NCBI RefSeq assembly: GCF_003752155.1
Contig: NZ_RJVG01000004.1
Location: forward strand, 186,001 to 250,000
Source of the DNA: Mobilisporobacter senegalensis
Lineage (GTDB): Bacteria > Bacillota > Clostridia > Lachnospirales > Lachnospiraceae
Length of the DNA: 64,000 nucleotides
Direction of reading: 5' to 3'
Shown piece by piece: positions 7,907 to 17,394 of this stretch; position 1 is the first letter of the stretch; the number at the start of each line of letters is the position of its first letter. The translations under genes were made by a program, and so were the position numbers. The notes beneath the pieces are model-generated. The model made no database searches. It had not been told where the DNA came from and saw only the letters and a list, made by a program, of their open reading frames with translations.

Positions 7907-9340
7907 TTAATTTAAATTAGAACCTATTAATTTAGGGTTATTAGAACCTCTTAACTCAATCCTTGGTGCACCCTTTTTTTCTATATAATCTCTTGTAATG
8001 ATAACTCTTCCAATGTTGCTATCTTTTGGAATCTCATACATAATGTCTAACATAAATTCCTCTATGATAGCCCTGAGAGCCCTGGCACCTGTTTTCTTCT
8101 CGATAGCCTTTTGCGCAATTGCTTCAAGAGCATCCTCTTCAAATTCTAAGTCAACTTCATCTAAAAGTAATAATTTTTTATACTGTTTTAAAATAGCATT
8201 CTTTGGCTCTTTTAAAACCTTAACTAACATTTCCTGGGTCAGACCTTCCAGAGTATATATAATAGGTAATCTTCCAATAAATTCTGGTATCATGCCAAAT
8301 TCTCTTAGATCTTCAATACTGACTTTTTGTAATATATCAGGATCATTATCATATTTGTCTTTGAGGTCTGCACTAAACCCTATGGATGATTGTTTATTTA
8401 ATCTTTTCTTTATGATTTTCTCAAGTTCAGGAAAGGCTCCTCCACATATAAATAAAATGTTTCTTGTATTTACTGTAGTTAAGGGAACCATCGCATTTTT
8501 ATTCGTTGCTCCTACCGGCACTTCAACATCACTGCCTTCTAATAATTTAAGGAGTCCCTGCTGCACCGATTCGCCGCTCACATCACGACTATTGGTATTT
8601 CTTTTCTTGGCAATTTTATCAATTTCATCAATAAAAATAATTCCTCTCTCTGCTTTTTCCACATCATTATCTGCGGCAGCAAGAAGTTTAGAAATTACAC
8701 TTTCAACATCATCTCCAATATAGCCTGCTTCTGTAAGTGAAGTTGCATCTGTAATTGCCAGAGGTACATTTAATAACCTGGCTAATGTTTTAACTAAGAA
8801 TGTTTTTCCACTGCCAGTTGGCCCAATCATAAGCATATTAGATTTCTCAATTTCTATCTCATCCATAGTATTACTTGCTACTCTTTTATAGTGGTTATAT
8901 ACCGCTACTGAAATTACCTTCTTTGCATATTCCTGCCCTATTACAAATTCATCTAATTGCCCTTTAATAATATGAGGTGATGGAATACTTTTAATATCAA
9001 ATACTTGTTCCTTCTCTTCTTTGGGCTTCTTCTTTTTGATTTTTTGGCTCTTAGGAACATCATCTACTCCATTATTCATTTGAAACATGGCAGGATTAAA
9101 ATTAGCCATATCCATAAATGATACTCCATTGGTGTTAATAGTATCAAATGTTTTCTGCATACATTCGGAACAAATGTGGATATTATTGGGCAGCTTCATC
9201 ATTCTTCCTGCTCTGCTCTCCGGACGTCTGCATATATAGCATATATCTTCATATTCATTCTCGGTCTCTTGTTTTATGTTATCATTCTTCTCTTCAATAG
9301 TTGTTTCTTTACTATCTTCAAATGTTTCTTTATCGTTCAT
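7907..9340 (-). CDS. clpX: ATP-dependent Clp protease unfoldase ClpX
   Basis: A 477-residue AAA+ unfoldase. It has an N-terminal C4 zinc domain (Cys34, 37, 57, 60) that binds adaptors, Walker A GPTGSGKT (173-180), Walker B IIFIDEID (about 234-241), and a ClpP-docking IGF loop (320-322). These allow docking on ClpP for degradation of tagged proteins. Two details differ from textbook ClpX: the substrate-pore loop reads GYIG (206-209) instead of GYVG, and the linker between zinc domain and AAA+ core is long and lysine-rich (KIKKKKPKEEKE). No clpP is adjacent, so this may be a stand-alone or second ClpX. Confidence 0.9.
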   Translation of the reverse strand: MNDKETFEDSKETTIEEKNDNIKQETENEYEDICYICRRPESRAGRMMKLPNNIHICSECMQKTFDTINTNGVSFMDMANFNPAMFQMNNGVDDVPKSQKIKKKKPKEEKEQVFDIKSIPSPHIIKGQLDEFVIGQEYAKKVISVAVYNHYKRVASNTMDEIEIEKSNMLMIGPTGSGKTFLVKTLARLLNVPLAITDATSLTEAGYIGDDVESVISKLLAAADNDVEKAERGIIFIDEIDKIAKKRNTNSRDVSGESVQQGLLKLLEGSDVEVPVGATNKNAMVPLTTVNTRNILFICGGAFPELEKIIKKRLNKQSSIGFSADLKDKYDNDPDILQKVSIEDLREFGMIPEFIGRLPIIYTLEGLTQEMLVKVLKEPKNAILKQYKKLLLLDEVDLEFEEDALEAIAQKAIEKKTGARALRAIIEEFMLDIMYEIPKDSNIGRVIITRDYIEKKGAPRIELRGSNNPKLIGSNLN

Positions 9341-9396
9341 GTTTCCTCCTAGACTAACAAGCGATTATATATCATCTTTTCTATTTGTTGTTAAAA

Positions 9397-9447
9397 ATAT
9401 CCTTCATTAGTAGAATAAAAACATTATAACTTACTAATGAAGGATAT
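9397..9447 (-). terminator. Terminator between htrA and clpX
   Basis: A perfect 16-bp stem (ATATCCTTCATTAGTA with its complement) with a 19-base loop, followed on the minus strand by TTTTTAAC. It ends the htrA transcript. Confidence 0.85.
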
Positions 9448-9495
9448 ACAAGATGATTCCTTTCTCATTTAAAAGTTAAAAGAATCATTTTTTAT

Positions 9496-11091
9496 CTAAT
9501 TATTTGGATTAAATTCATAGCCAAATGGTATTTTACTTAAATCATCCTCTTCTTGCTCTATTGTGCTATTGGAAGCAGAAGTATCCATTTTCTGCAATAC
9601 AACGTCGATTATTTTTTCTTCATACTCCTCACCATTTCTTCTTCGTATTGTTACTGAAACTTTGGTTCCTGCCGGATATCCATTTACTTTTTCTTTGACA
9701 CTTGCCATGGAAGTCGCTTCCATACCATTCACTGCTGTAATGATATCTCCTGAAAGGATTCCTGCTTTGCCCGCAGCTCCCCCTTCCACAGTTTCAACAA
9801 CATAAGCACCTACCGGCATTTTATACATGGATGCCATTTCTTTCGTTACATCCTGCCCGACAACACCCAGATAACCTTCTTCTCCTTCTTTTATCACTTC
9901 TCTGTTCATTAACTCATTAATAATAGGAATCGCTTTTGAAATTGGTATTGCATAGCCCATTCCCTCTACCTCACTGGAAGCATATTTTACTGAGTTAATA
10001 CCAATTACTTCTCCATTTACATTTAAAAGAGCACCCCCGCTGTTACCAGGATTAATTGCAGCATCTGTCTGAAGTAATGTCATACTTTTATTATCGATAG
10101 ATACAGTTCTATCTTTTGCGCTGATATAGCCAACAGTTACTGATTGGCCATAACCCAGGGCATTCCCTATTGCGATTGCCATCTGGCCGACTTTTACATC
10201 ATCCGAATTACCAAGTGATGCAATCTTAATGGAATCACTTGTTTCTTTATTGATTTCAGAAAGATTAACAGCAACTACGGCAAGATCTGCTGTTTGATCC
10301 GTGCCTTTGATCTTAGCCTCTAAAACTTCATTATTTATAAAGGTAACTTTAATTGCTTTGGAATCTGTGATAACGTGATTGTTTGTAACAATTAATAATT
10401 CATTATCATTCTTGCCTACGATAATACCAGATCCACTGCCTTGTGTATCCTTATCATATTGATTTCCAAAGAAATCACTATATGACTGGGTCACTGTACT
10501 GGTAATAGATACAATCGATGGCATGGTTTTTTCTACTACATCTGAAACGTCATTATCTCCTTCAATACCGTTTGAAATAGCGGTAGTCGGCAAGGTATTC
10601 TTTTCTTCGATCTGACTGATGTTTGCATTTTCATTCCCTATAATTATCGGATTCCCCTTAGGATTTAATTGATTTATGACATAATTAACCCCTTGGAAAC
10701 TTAATCCCGCAACGATACCAAAAAGGATTGCTGCAAAAATTATCTTTGCAAAATTACTAACCCCTTTCTTAGAATCTCTATTGTCATGTCCGGCCATTGG
10801 ATGGGGTATATTATTATAATCAAAACCATATTTATCTTTGCGGCTATAACCATATGTCTCTTCATTCTTATTTGAACGATCGGACTTCTCTAACCAGAAT
10901 AGATATCCCGAATTATCAGGATCATTTGTCATTTTACTATTATCCGCCTCGGAAGATTGATCCCGCTCATTTATCAGAATAAAATTATTCACGGCCTCTT
11001 GCTCATTACTATTCGTATTATCACTCTGATCATTATCTATTGTTTTAAAGTTTATTTCCAAATCTTTATCTTCGCTAAAATCACTATTCAT
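9496..11091 (-). CDS. htrA: HtrA/DegP-type membrane-anchored serine protease with PDZ domain
   Basis: A long acidic cytoplasmic N-terminal region, one transmembrane helix (about 115-138), then a trypsin-like domain with catalytic His239 (TNNHVI), Asp269 (ADLAVV) and Ser351 (NPGNSGGALL), and a C-terminal PDZ domain beginning around GYLGVVGQDV. The protease faces outward and removes misfolded exported proteins. I start at ATG 11091 because AAGGAG sits eight bases before it; an upstream in-frame ATG at 11118 lacks a site. The 110-residue charged cytoplasmic tail is longer than in model HtrA proteins. Confidence 0.92.
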   Translation of the reverse strand: MNSDFSEDKDLEINFKTIDNDQSDNTNSNEQEAVNNFILINERDQSSEADNSKMTNDPDNSGYLFWLEKSDRSNKNEETYGYSRKDKYGFDYNNIPHPMAGHDNRDSKKGVSNFAKIIFAAILFGIVAGLSFQGVNYVINQLNPKGNPIIIGNENANISQIEEKNTLPTTAISNGIEGDNDVSDVVEKTMPSIVSITSTVTQSYSDFFGNQYDKDTQGSGSGIIVGKNDNELLIVTNNHVITDSKAIKVTFINNEVLEAKIKGTDQTADLAVVAVNLSEINKETSDSIKIASLGNSDDVKVGQMAIAIGNALGYGQSVTVGYISAKDRTVSIDNKSMTLLQTDAAINPGNSGGALLNVNGEVIGINSVKYASSEVEGMGYAIPISKAIPIINELMNREVIKEGEEGYLGVVGQDVTKEMASMYKMPVGAYVVETVEGGAAGKAGILSGDIITAVNGMEATSMASVKEKVNGYPAGTKVSVTIRRRNGEEYEEKIIDVVLQKMDTSASNSTIEQEEDDLSKIPFGYEFNPNN

Positions 11092-11202
11092 CTTTATGCT
11101 CCTTCCATTTATAATCATACTTACTATTAGCCTATCAGAAAAATGTGTAGAGAATGTGAAGAAAAACTAAAAAAAATGTAAGATTTATTAATATTATTTT
11201 TA

Positions 11203-11231
11203 TTGTAGAAACTTTTATAATAATGTATTAT
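11203..11231 (+). promoter_or_regulatory. Putative promoter for the glycopolymer genes
   Basis: TTGTAG (11203-11208), 17 bases, TATTAT (11226-11231), overlapping a perfect TATAAT at 11229-11234. It is in the divergent gap between htrA and the glycosylphosphotransferase. Confidence 0.5.
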
Positions 11232-11258
11232 AATGTGTGAGGGATTCTGACGTACAAT

Positions 11259-12731
11259 ATGCCTAGAATAAAGAAGCCTAACAACATATTTTATGAATCA
11301 AGGTGGTATCCAATGATAAAAGACAACCAAAAGATGTTCAACCGATTACATGTATTATTAGACGGCTTTATTATTGTACTTTCTTATGCTGTTGCATTTG
11401 AATTACGTTTTAAATATTTGAATTTTTTAGATTTCTTCCGACGTTCCTCCGTATATTATTTACCACTTCATTACGTTGCGAAAGAATTAATTTATTTGGT
11501 TCCTGTTTATTTGATCATCTATTATTTTTGTAATTTATATAGTCCCAAACGTGGAAGTTCAAGGCGTTTTGAATTGTGGAACTTAACCCGGGCTAATGCT
11601 CTAGGCGTCTTATTCTTTATGTTCGTTCTGTATTTAACGAACAGACCTGACTTTTCAAGAAAATTTATTGGCGTTTTCTTTGTGGTAAATATTGCATTCG
11701 GATATTTCTTCCGTAATATGTTAGGAAATATCCTTAGAATAATAAGAAGAAAAGGCTTTAATCTTAAACATATTCTTATTGTTGGATACAGCCGGGCAGC
11801 CGAATATTATATAGATCGTATCCTTGCCAATCCACAATGGGGATATTATATTCATGGAGTCCTGGATGATAACATGGAAGTTGGAACTTCATATAAAGGA
11901 GTTAAAATAATAGGACCAAATTCAAATCTTTCTACCATGCTCCTTGAAAACACTCTGGATGAGATCGTAATCGCACTAAATATCGGCGAATATTCCAAAT
12001 TAGAATGCCTTGTGAGTACCTGCGAGAAATTTGGAGTGCATACAAAGTTTGTTCCTGATTATAATAACATTATTCCTACGAAACCTTATACAGAAGATTT
12101 AAATGGTCTTCCTGTTATAAATATTAGAAATGTACCCCTTACCAATACTTTAAATAAATGTATAAAACGGATTATAGACATCTTTGGCGCCGTAGTTGCA
12201 ATAATCCTCTTTTCTATCCCTATGATTATTGTTTCTGCAATCATTAAATTAACTTCCAGTGGTCCCCTTATCTTTTCACAAGTGAGAGTGGGATTACACA
12301 ATAAAGAATTTAAAATGTATAAGTTTCGTTCCATGGCTGTACAAAAAGACTCTGAAGAAAAGAAAGCATGGACAACCTTCAATGATCCAAGAGTTACTCC
12401 AATTGGTAAATTTATTCGTAAGACAAGCATTGATGAACTTCCCCAATTATTTAATGTATTAAAAGGCGACATGAGTTTAATCGGTCCAAGACCGGAACGT
12501 CCATTTTTTGTTGAAAAGTTTAAAGAAGAGATTCCAAGATATATGATCAAACATCAGGTTCGTCCAGGTCTTACCGGCTGGGCTCAGGTAAATGGTTATA
12601 GAGGCGATACTTCCATACGTAAAAGAATCGACCATGACCTTTATTATATCGAAAACTGGACTCTTGGATTAGACATTAAAATATTATTTATGACATTCTT
12701 TAAAGGATTTGTAAATAAAAATGCCTATTAA
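11259..12731 (+). CDS. Polyprenyl glycosylphosphotransferase (WcaJ/CpsE-type, exopolysaccharide initiation)
   Basis: A 490-residue protein. The N-terminal half has about four transmembrane helices and a nucleotide-binding-like domain (ILIVGYSRAAEYYIDRI). The C-terminal half is the bacterial sugar transferase domain with a membrane helix, then SGPLIFSQVRVGLHNKEF, KFRSM, SIDELPQLFNVLKGDMS and GPRPERP motifs. It attaches the first sugar-1-phosphate to undecaprenyl phosphate at the cytoplasmic face. The LCP ligase gene follows 24 bases later, so both probably serve one envelope polymer. ATG 11314 is an alternative start. Confidence 0.9.
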   Translation: MPRIKKPNNIFYESRWYPMIKDNQKMFNRLHVLLDGFIIVLSYAVAFELRFKYLNFLDFFRRSSVYYLPLHYVAKELIYLVPVYLIIYYFCNLYSPKRGSSRRFELWNLTRANALGVLFFMFVLYLTNRPDFSRKFIGVFFVVNIAFGYFFRNMLGNILRIIRRKGFNLKHILIVGYSRAAEYYIDRILANPQWGYYIHGVLDDNMEVGTSYKGVKIIGPNSNLSTMLLENTLDEIVIALNIGEYSKLECLVSTCEKFGVHTKFVPDYNNIIPTKPYTEDLNGLPVINIRNVPLTNTLNKCIKRIIDIFGAVVAIILFSIPMIIVSAIIKLTSSGPLIFSQVRVGLHNKEFKMYKFRSMAVQKDSEEKKAWTTFNDPRVTPIGKFIRKTSIDELPQLFNVLKGDMSLIGPRPERPFFVEKFKEEIPRYMIKHQVRPGLTGWAQVNGYRGDTSIRKRIDHDLYYIENWTLGLDIKILFMTFFKGFVNKNAY

Positions 12732-12755
12732 TTACCAAAAGAAAGTGTGTTTAAA

Positions 12756-13766
12756 ATGAGTAAAAAAAGAAAAAAAAGCAAGGCGAAGATTATCTTTATC
12801 CTGGAAATTCTTCTAATACTATTATTAATTCCAGTAGTATATATCTATCTTCAAATTGAAAAAGTACCATCTGCTGACATCGACCTAAATAATATTTCAC
12901 AAAATGAGATAAATAATCCAGATATGAAAAATTATCGTAATATCGCTTTTTTTGGCGTAGATTCAAGAGCAAATGATTTAAAAAAGAATACAAGAAGTGA
13001 TTCTATCATGATTATGAGTATTAATAAAAAGACCAAAAAAGTAAAATTAGCTTCCATCTACCGGGATACTTATGTTAACGTGGAAGGTCATGGTTATACC
13101 AAATTAAATCATGCTTACTCCTATGGAGGACCTGAATTAGCTTTAAGTACGATTAATACGAATTTTGATTTAAATTGTACGGAGTTTGTTACTGTTAATT
13201 TTAGTGCCCTGACCAATGTCATTGATTTGCTCGGTGGTATTACATTAAATATTGAAGAAAATGAATTAAAACATGTAAATAACTATGCAAGAGATGTAGC
13301 TAAAATTAATGGCACTAAATATAATAAGATAACATCACCTGGTGAACAGGTTGTAGATGGAACACAGGCTACTGGTTATTCCCGCGTCCGTTATACTGCC
13401 GGAGGAGATTTTAGGCGGGCAGAACGCCAAAGAACTGTGGTAGAGCAAGTATTCAAGAAAGCCAAAAAATCTAATATTACTACTTTAGTATCCATCATGA
13501 ATGAGATGATTCCACAGATTTATACAAGTCTTGATACGAAAGAGATGCTAAACTATGGTAAAGATATTTTCTTCTATGAACTAAACGATCAGACAGGTTT
13601 CCCTATTGAAAATCAAGCTGGTAAAATCGGTGGTACCTCTTACGTATTACCGACTACTCTGGAATCTAATGTGACAGCACTTCATAAGTTTTTATTTGGA
13701 ACAGAAAATTACGAACCATCTAATACAGTAAAAGCAAGAAGCCAGGAAATAGATAGTAAATTTTAG
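12756..13766 (+). CDS. LytR-CpsA-Psr (LCP) family glycopolymer ligase
   Basis: An N-terminal basic stretch and one transmembrane helix (about 10-30) precede an extracellular LCP domain with IAFFGVDSR, RSDSIMIMSINK, SIYRDTYV and YSRVRYTAGGDFRRAERQR, including the arginines that bind polyprenyl pyrophosphate. LCP enzymes transfer undecaprenyl-linked teichoic acids or capsule to peptidoglycan. I prefer ATG 12756 after AAAGAAAG over GTG 12747. It is cotranscribed with the glycosylphosphotransferase. A strong terminator follows. Confidence 0.9.
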   Translation: MSKKRKKSKAKIIFILEILLILLLIPVVYIYLQIEKVPSADIDLNNISQNEINNPDMKNYRNIAFFGVDSRANDLKKNTRSDSIMIMSINKKTKKVKLASIYRDTYVNVEGHGYTKLNHAYSYGGPELALSTINTNFDLNCTEFVTVNFSALTNVIDLLGGITLNIEENELKHVNNYARDVAKINGTKYNKITSPGEQVVDGTQATGYSRVRYTAGGDFRRAERQRTVVEQVFKKAKKSNITTLVSIMNEMIPQIYTSLDTKEMLNYGKDIFFYELNDQTGFPIENQAGKIGGTSYVLPTTLESNVTALHKFLFGTENYEPSNTVKARSQEIDSKF

Positions 13767-13807
13767 TTTTTTCTCACAGACTCTTCGTCATGGAAGATAT
13801 TTGAAAG

Positions 13808-13873
13808 ACTCCTATTATTATATTGGGTTAAGTATTGAAATTCTTAACTAATATAATAATAGGAGCCTTTTTT
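13808..13873 (+). terminator. Strong terminator after the LCP gene
   Basis: ACTCCTATTATTATATT pairs with AATATAATAATAGGAG around a nested GTTAAG/CTTAAC stem, followed by CCTTTTTT on the plus strand. Confidence 0.9.
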
Positions 13874-13944
13874 AATCCGGACAGGTTAAAGCTGATATTG
13901 AACACACAATAAGTATAGCTATAAAACAGGAAGATATTCTTATA

Positions 13945-14412
13945 TTATATTTTATTAATAAAATTATTCAAATTTATTCTCTTCTCTCCTTGTTTATAGA
14001 CACTTGTCATGATAAAGTAACCACACATTATCTGAAGTATGGGAAGCAGATCCAGGCTCTTATTTAAAAATATATTAACTGGATATACCATTATAGTTCC
14101 TAATATCTCATTACCCGAAAATTGAAACAGTACCGCTATAGAAAGATACAATAAAGGAATTACCAAACAGATTATCTTAGGCCAACAAATCCTCCATATT
14201 CCTTCTTTTTTTGTTTCACGTACCAGATTCTCCAGCCCTAGTAATATGCCCAATCCTATATTAAGAAGAAAAGGTATTATCAGGTAGGTGTGGGTAGTCA
14301 TATTGAAGCGTAAATAATCTTCTTCCATTCCCCTAACTGCATATTCTCTATATATTAAATATATAAATATCAATATTATGTAGCCTAAATATTTTATCCA
14401 TAATTTTTTCAT
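13945..14412 (-). CDS. Small integral membrane protein, unknown
   Basis: A 155-residue protein with four predicted hydrophobic helices. It begins KKLWIKYLGYIILIF and ends in a short basic tail. ATG 14412 is chosen because TTGGAGG lies five bases ahead; the longer ORF from 14436 has no such site. I recognise no family. It stands alone between the LCP terminator and the lipoprotein array. Confidence 0.6.
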   Translation of the reverse strand: MKKLWIKYLGYIILIFIYLIYREYAVRGMEEDYLRFNMTTHTYLIIPFLLNIGLGILLGLENLVRETKKEGIWRICWPKIICLVIPLLYLSIAVLFQFSGNEILGTIMVYPVNIFLNKSLDLLPILQIMCGYFIMTSVYKQGEKRINLNNFINKI

Positions 14413-14669
14413 AATGTCCTCCAATTTAAAAGTCATTTTTTATCCACTGTTCTCTATATATTAAAATATCAGTAAAACATTGTCAAGTTTCTAACAATTG
14501 GAAACATTTTAGATAAACAAATACCATATTTTACATTGAAGAAGAACTATATCATACCCTAAATTTCTTAATCATGAGGAACTTTACTGTTTTGCACACC
14601 ATTGAAGTGGTCCCGGAGCTTTATGTCCCTGTTAGTATACTATGTTTTGATCAGTAATAGAGATTATTA

Positions 14670-15854
14670 TTAATCCCTCAACTCCACAACTTCTACCAGA
14701 CTATGATATGCTGTCTCCCATTCGTAAACAAATATCTTTCCATTCACACAGTCAAATATTAAGGAATCCTTTTCCGGCAGATCTGCTAGTTTTTTTTCTT
14801 CTCCTGTGGCTAAGTTATAGGATGAAATCTGATATTCACGAAATAGATACACAAAACCTTCCTCATAAGCCACTATTCTTGGCATATTACTTTTAGTCTT
14901 AAACAGTACTTTGCTATCACCTGCAATCGGGTCGACTTCTATCAAAGCATCAAAATAATTACTATCTTGATTTGGATTTATTACATGTGGTGGTTTTGCG
15001 TATTGAATTAATATATATAATTTTTTATTTTCTACTACATAATGACCGGGTATCCAATTAAAATGTACACTATCGTAGTCTGCCAATGCTGATATAGGAT
15101 ATATGGTTGAATTGTCAATAAGATAATATCCATCCAATTTTAAGCCATAGATTATTCCATCAAGCATAAAATATTCCTCTGTGCTTCCATTGCTTGCCAA
15201 AATTATCCTGTCATCCTTTTGTGAAAATACACTAATTACTTGAATATTATCTATGCCCCAATAGTCATCACCAAGCATTAGATAATTCTTAAATGGAATA
15301 ACATAATTATTAAAATCCTTGATATTCTGTACTTTCCTTCCCTCTAATAAAATCTTTTGGAGATCTATTGTATTTCCCCAGTCTTTTTTCCCATCATCCA
15401 GCCAGTAAATACGTGATATATCAGTAAAGTATGATATAAAAACACCTTCTTTATCTGCGGCTACATCATCAAAACGACCTGTTAATTCTGGAAAAAGGGA
15501 ATCAGTTTCCCTCGTATACAAATCAGTTCGAAATAATTTTCCATCTATAATAAAGTATAAATAGTTATTTGTTACTGCAATATTGGTTGGATATAGTTTT
15601 TCAACACCGGAAACTTTGATTGTATCAACAATTGGTTCACTATTCTCAATTGAATTACCATATTTATAGATAATTCCGTTAGAGTAATAATAATCATCCT
15701 GTTCATTGGAACAAGTAAGACCACTAGAGCTGTGAGACAGTTTGGAATTGATATTATGAATCTCATAATATCCTGTTTTATCTCTGTTAGAGCAACCAGA
15801 TAATAATACGGCTATTATAATTCCCATTATTATTTTAAATAGTTTTCTATTCAT
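14670..15854 (-). CDS. Lipoprotein with beta-propeller-like repeats (copy 1, orphan)
   Basis: A 394-residue lipoprotein: signal peptide with lipobox LLSGC (Cys21), then repeated blade-like segments such as YYYSNGIIYKY, YLYFIIDGKLFRTDL, EYFMLDGIIYGLKLDGYYLI and GFVYLFREYQISSYN, suggesting a DUF5050-like beta-propeller. It would be anchored on the outer membrane face. It is about 75-80% identical to copy 3 (17395-18579), with long nearly identical tracts at the 3' end. A decayed piece of the toxin-like gene sits directly upstream, so this looks like an orphaned partner of an extra toxin cassette. Immunity function is inferred. Confidence 0.7.
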   Translation of the reverse strand: MNRKLFKIIMGIIIAVLLSGCSNRDKTGYYEIHNINSKLSHSSSGLTCSNEQDDYYYSNGIIYKYGNSIENSEPIVDTIKVSGVEKLYPTNIAVTNNYLYFIIDGKLFRTDLYTRETDSLFPELTGRFDDVAADKEGVFISYFTDISRIYWLDDGKKDWGNTIDLQKILLEGRKVQNIKDFNNYVIPFKNYLMLGDDYWGIDNIQVISVFSQKDDRIILASNGSTEEYFMLDGIIYGLKLDGYYLIDNSTIYPISALADYDSVHFNWIPGHYVVENKKLYILIQYAKPPHVINPNQDSNYFDALIEVDPIAGDSKVLFKTKSNMPRIVAYEEGFVYLFREYQISSYNLATGEEKKLADLPEKDSLIFDCVNGKIFVYEWETAYHSLVEVVELRD

Positions 15855-15995
15855 CTTTTGGCTCCTTACTTATTCCTATTGCAGATATTATTTTTCTCTC
15901 GTAATATTTAATCAAAAATAGGTTATAAGAAATAGGTATGTTCATACTTGTTATAGTATTATAGGTAGAAATAATTCCACCGCCTGTACCATCTT
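15840..15995 (-). pseudogene. Remnant of a second copy of the LXG/C39-like gene
   Basis: Bases 15840-15888 match the 3' end of the intact gene (18565-18613), including the overlap with the lipoprotein start. Bases 15893-15995 match 18927-19022, which encodes the catalytic-Cys region. The roughly 310 bases between these parts in the intact copy are deleted, and the frame is broken. Confidence 0.8.
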
Positions 15996-16015
15996 ATCTT
16001 TATATAACTATTTCA

Positions 16016-17196
16016 CTAATTCCCAAATTCCACAATTTTGATCAGACTAAAATATGCAGTCTCCCTTTCATATACAAATATCTTTCCATTCACACAATCA
16101 AATGTCAAAGAATCTTTTTCTGGTAAATCTGCTAATTTCTGCTCTTCTCCTGTTGCTAGGTTATAGGATGAAATCTGGTACTCACGAAATAAATATACGA
16201 TACCTTCCTCATAAGCCACTATTCTTGGCATATTACTTTTGGTCTTAAACAGTACTTTACTGTCACCGGCTATGGGGTCTACTTCTATGATAGCATCGAA
16301 GATACTATCGCTCTGGTGTGGATTTATTACTTTTGGCGGTTTTGCATACTGTACTAATAAATACAATTTATCATTTTCTACTACATAATGGCCGGGCACC
16401 CAACTAAATCGACTATTTTTAAAGTCAGATATCGCAGTTATAGAATATATATCCTGACTACCAATTTCATAATAACCATTCCATGTTAAGCAATAAATTT
16501 TATCTTTTAGAATAAATTGATTATCAGGAGATCCAGTATTTTTATATAGTATCTTATTATCAGTCTCCGAAAAAATTCCATTTATCTGCATTCTATCACT
16601 ACCCAGTCGATCATCCCCCAGAATCAGTTTATCTCTATAATAACATGTATAATTATAGTAATTATTGATATTTTTAAATCTAACATCCTTTGAAAATAAA
16701 TCCTGAATTTTAAATAATAAGTTCCAATCTTTCTCTCCGTCATTTAACCAAAAAGTAGATTCATTAATTGAGTCAATTGTAATGTATACGCCGTCTTTTT
16801 CTGCTGCTACATCAGTAAACTGCTCCTTCACCTCACTAAAAAGTTGAATGGTTTCCCTTGTTTTTAAGTCTGTCCGATATAATTTCCAATCTATAATAAA
16901 GTATAAAAAATTATTTGTTGCCTCGAACACTAATGGGTTAAGCTTATATGCTTTTGAAACTTTTAATGTATCTACAATTGGTCACTATCATCAATTGTAT
17001 TATGATATTTATAAATAATACCATCAGAATAAAAATAATCTTTTATTCCATTTGAATAAGCCAATCCACAATAATTATATGATAATTTCGAATTAATATT
17101 ATACACAGCATAATATCCTGTCTTATCCCTTTTTGTACAACCAATAAGTAAAGCTGCAAGTATCAATATGTACAATATTACCATCTTCTTACGCAT
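16016..17196 (-). pseudogene. Lipoprotein paralogue (copy 2) with one frameshift
   Basis: Two ORFs, 16972-17196 (signal peptide, lipobox LLIGC, first blade) and 16016-16930, together cover the whole length of copies 1 and 3. Between them the second frame reads PIVDTLKVSKAYKLNPLVFEATNN, matching PIVDTIKVSGVEKLYP... of the paralogues. A single missing base near 16976-16982 (after ...DDSD) explains the break. It is a pseudogene unless phase variation or sequencing error is responsible. It is more diverged from copies 1 and 3 than they are from each other. I place the start at ATG 17196; an upstream in-frame ATG at 17220 lies in toxin-derived sequence. Confidence 0.8.
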
Positions 17197-17233
17197 TATC
17201 CTGCTCCTTTTTGATTCCATCTGTCGAAATTAC
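17189..17233 (-). pseudogene. Last codons of a third LXG/C39-like gene copy
   Basis: In the frame overlapping the copy 2 lipoprotein start, the sequence reads VISTDGIKKEQDNA-stop, homologous to the intact C-terminus KIISAIGISKEPKDE. The stop/start overlap (ATGCGTAA) mirrors the intact pair. Nothing recognisable of the toxin remains further upstream. Confidence 0.6.
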
Positions 17234-17394
17234 CTGTCTTTACTTTTCAATATTATCACTTATTAATACCATATACGGATATAAAAAGTTAGCAATTCTC
17301 TCTAAACGAACGTTTACATATTAGTTTCATTATTTTCAAAATTTATAATTACTTCTGTTGGTAATAGTAATTATTATTTTTCCACATTAGATTA

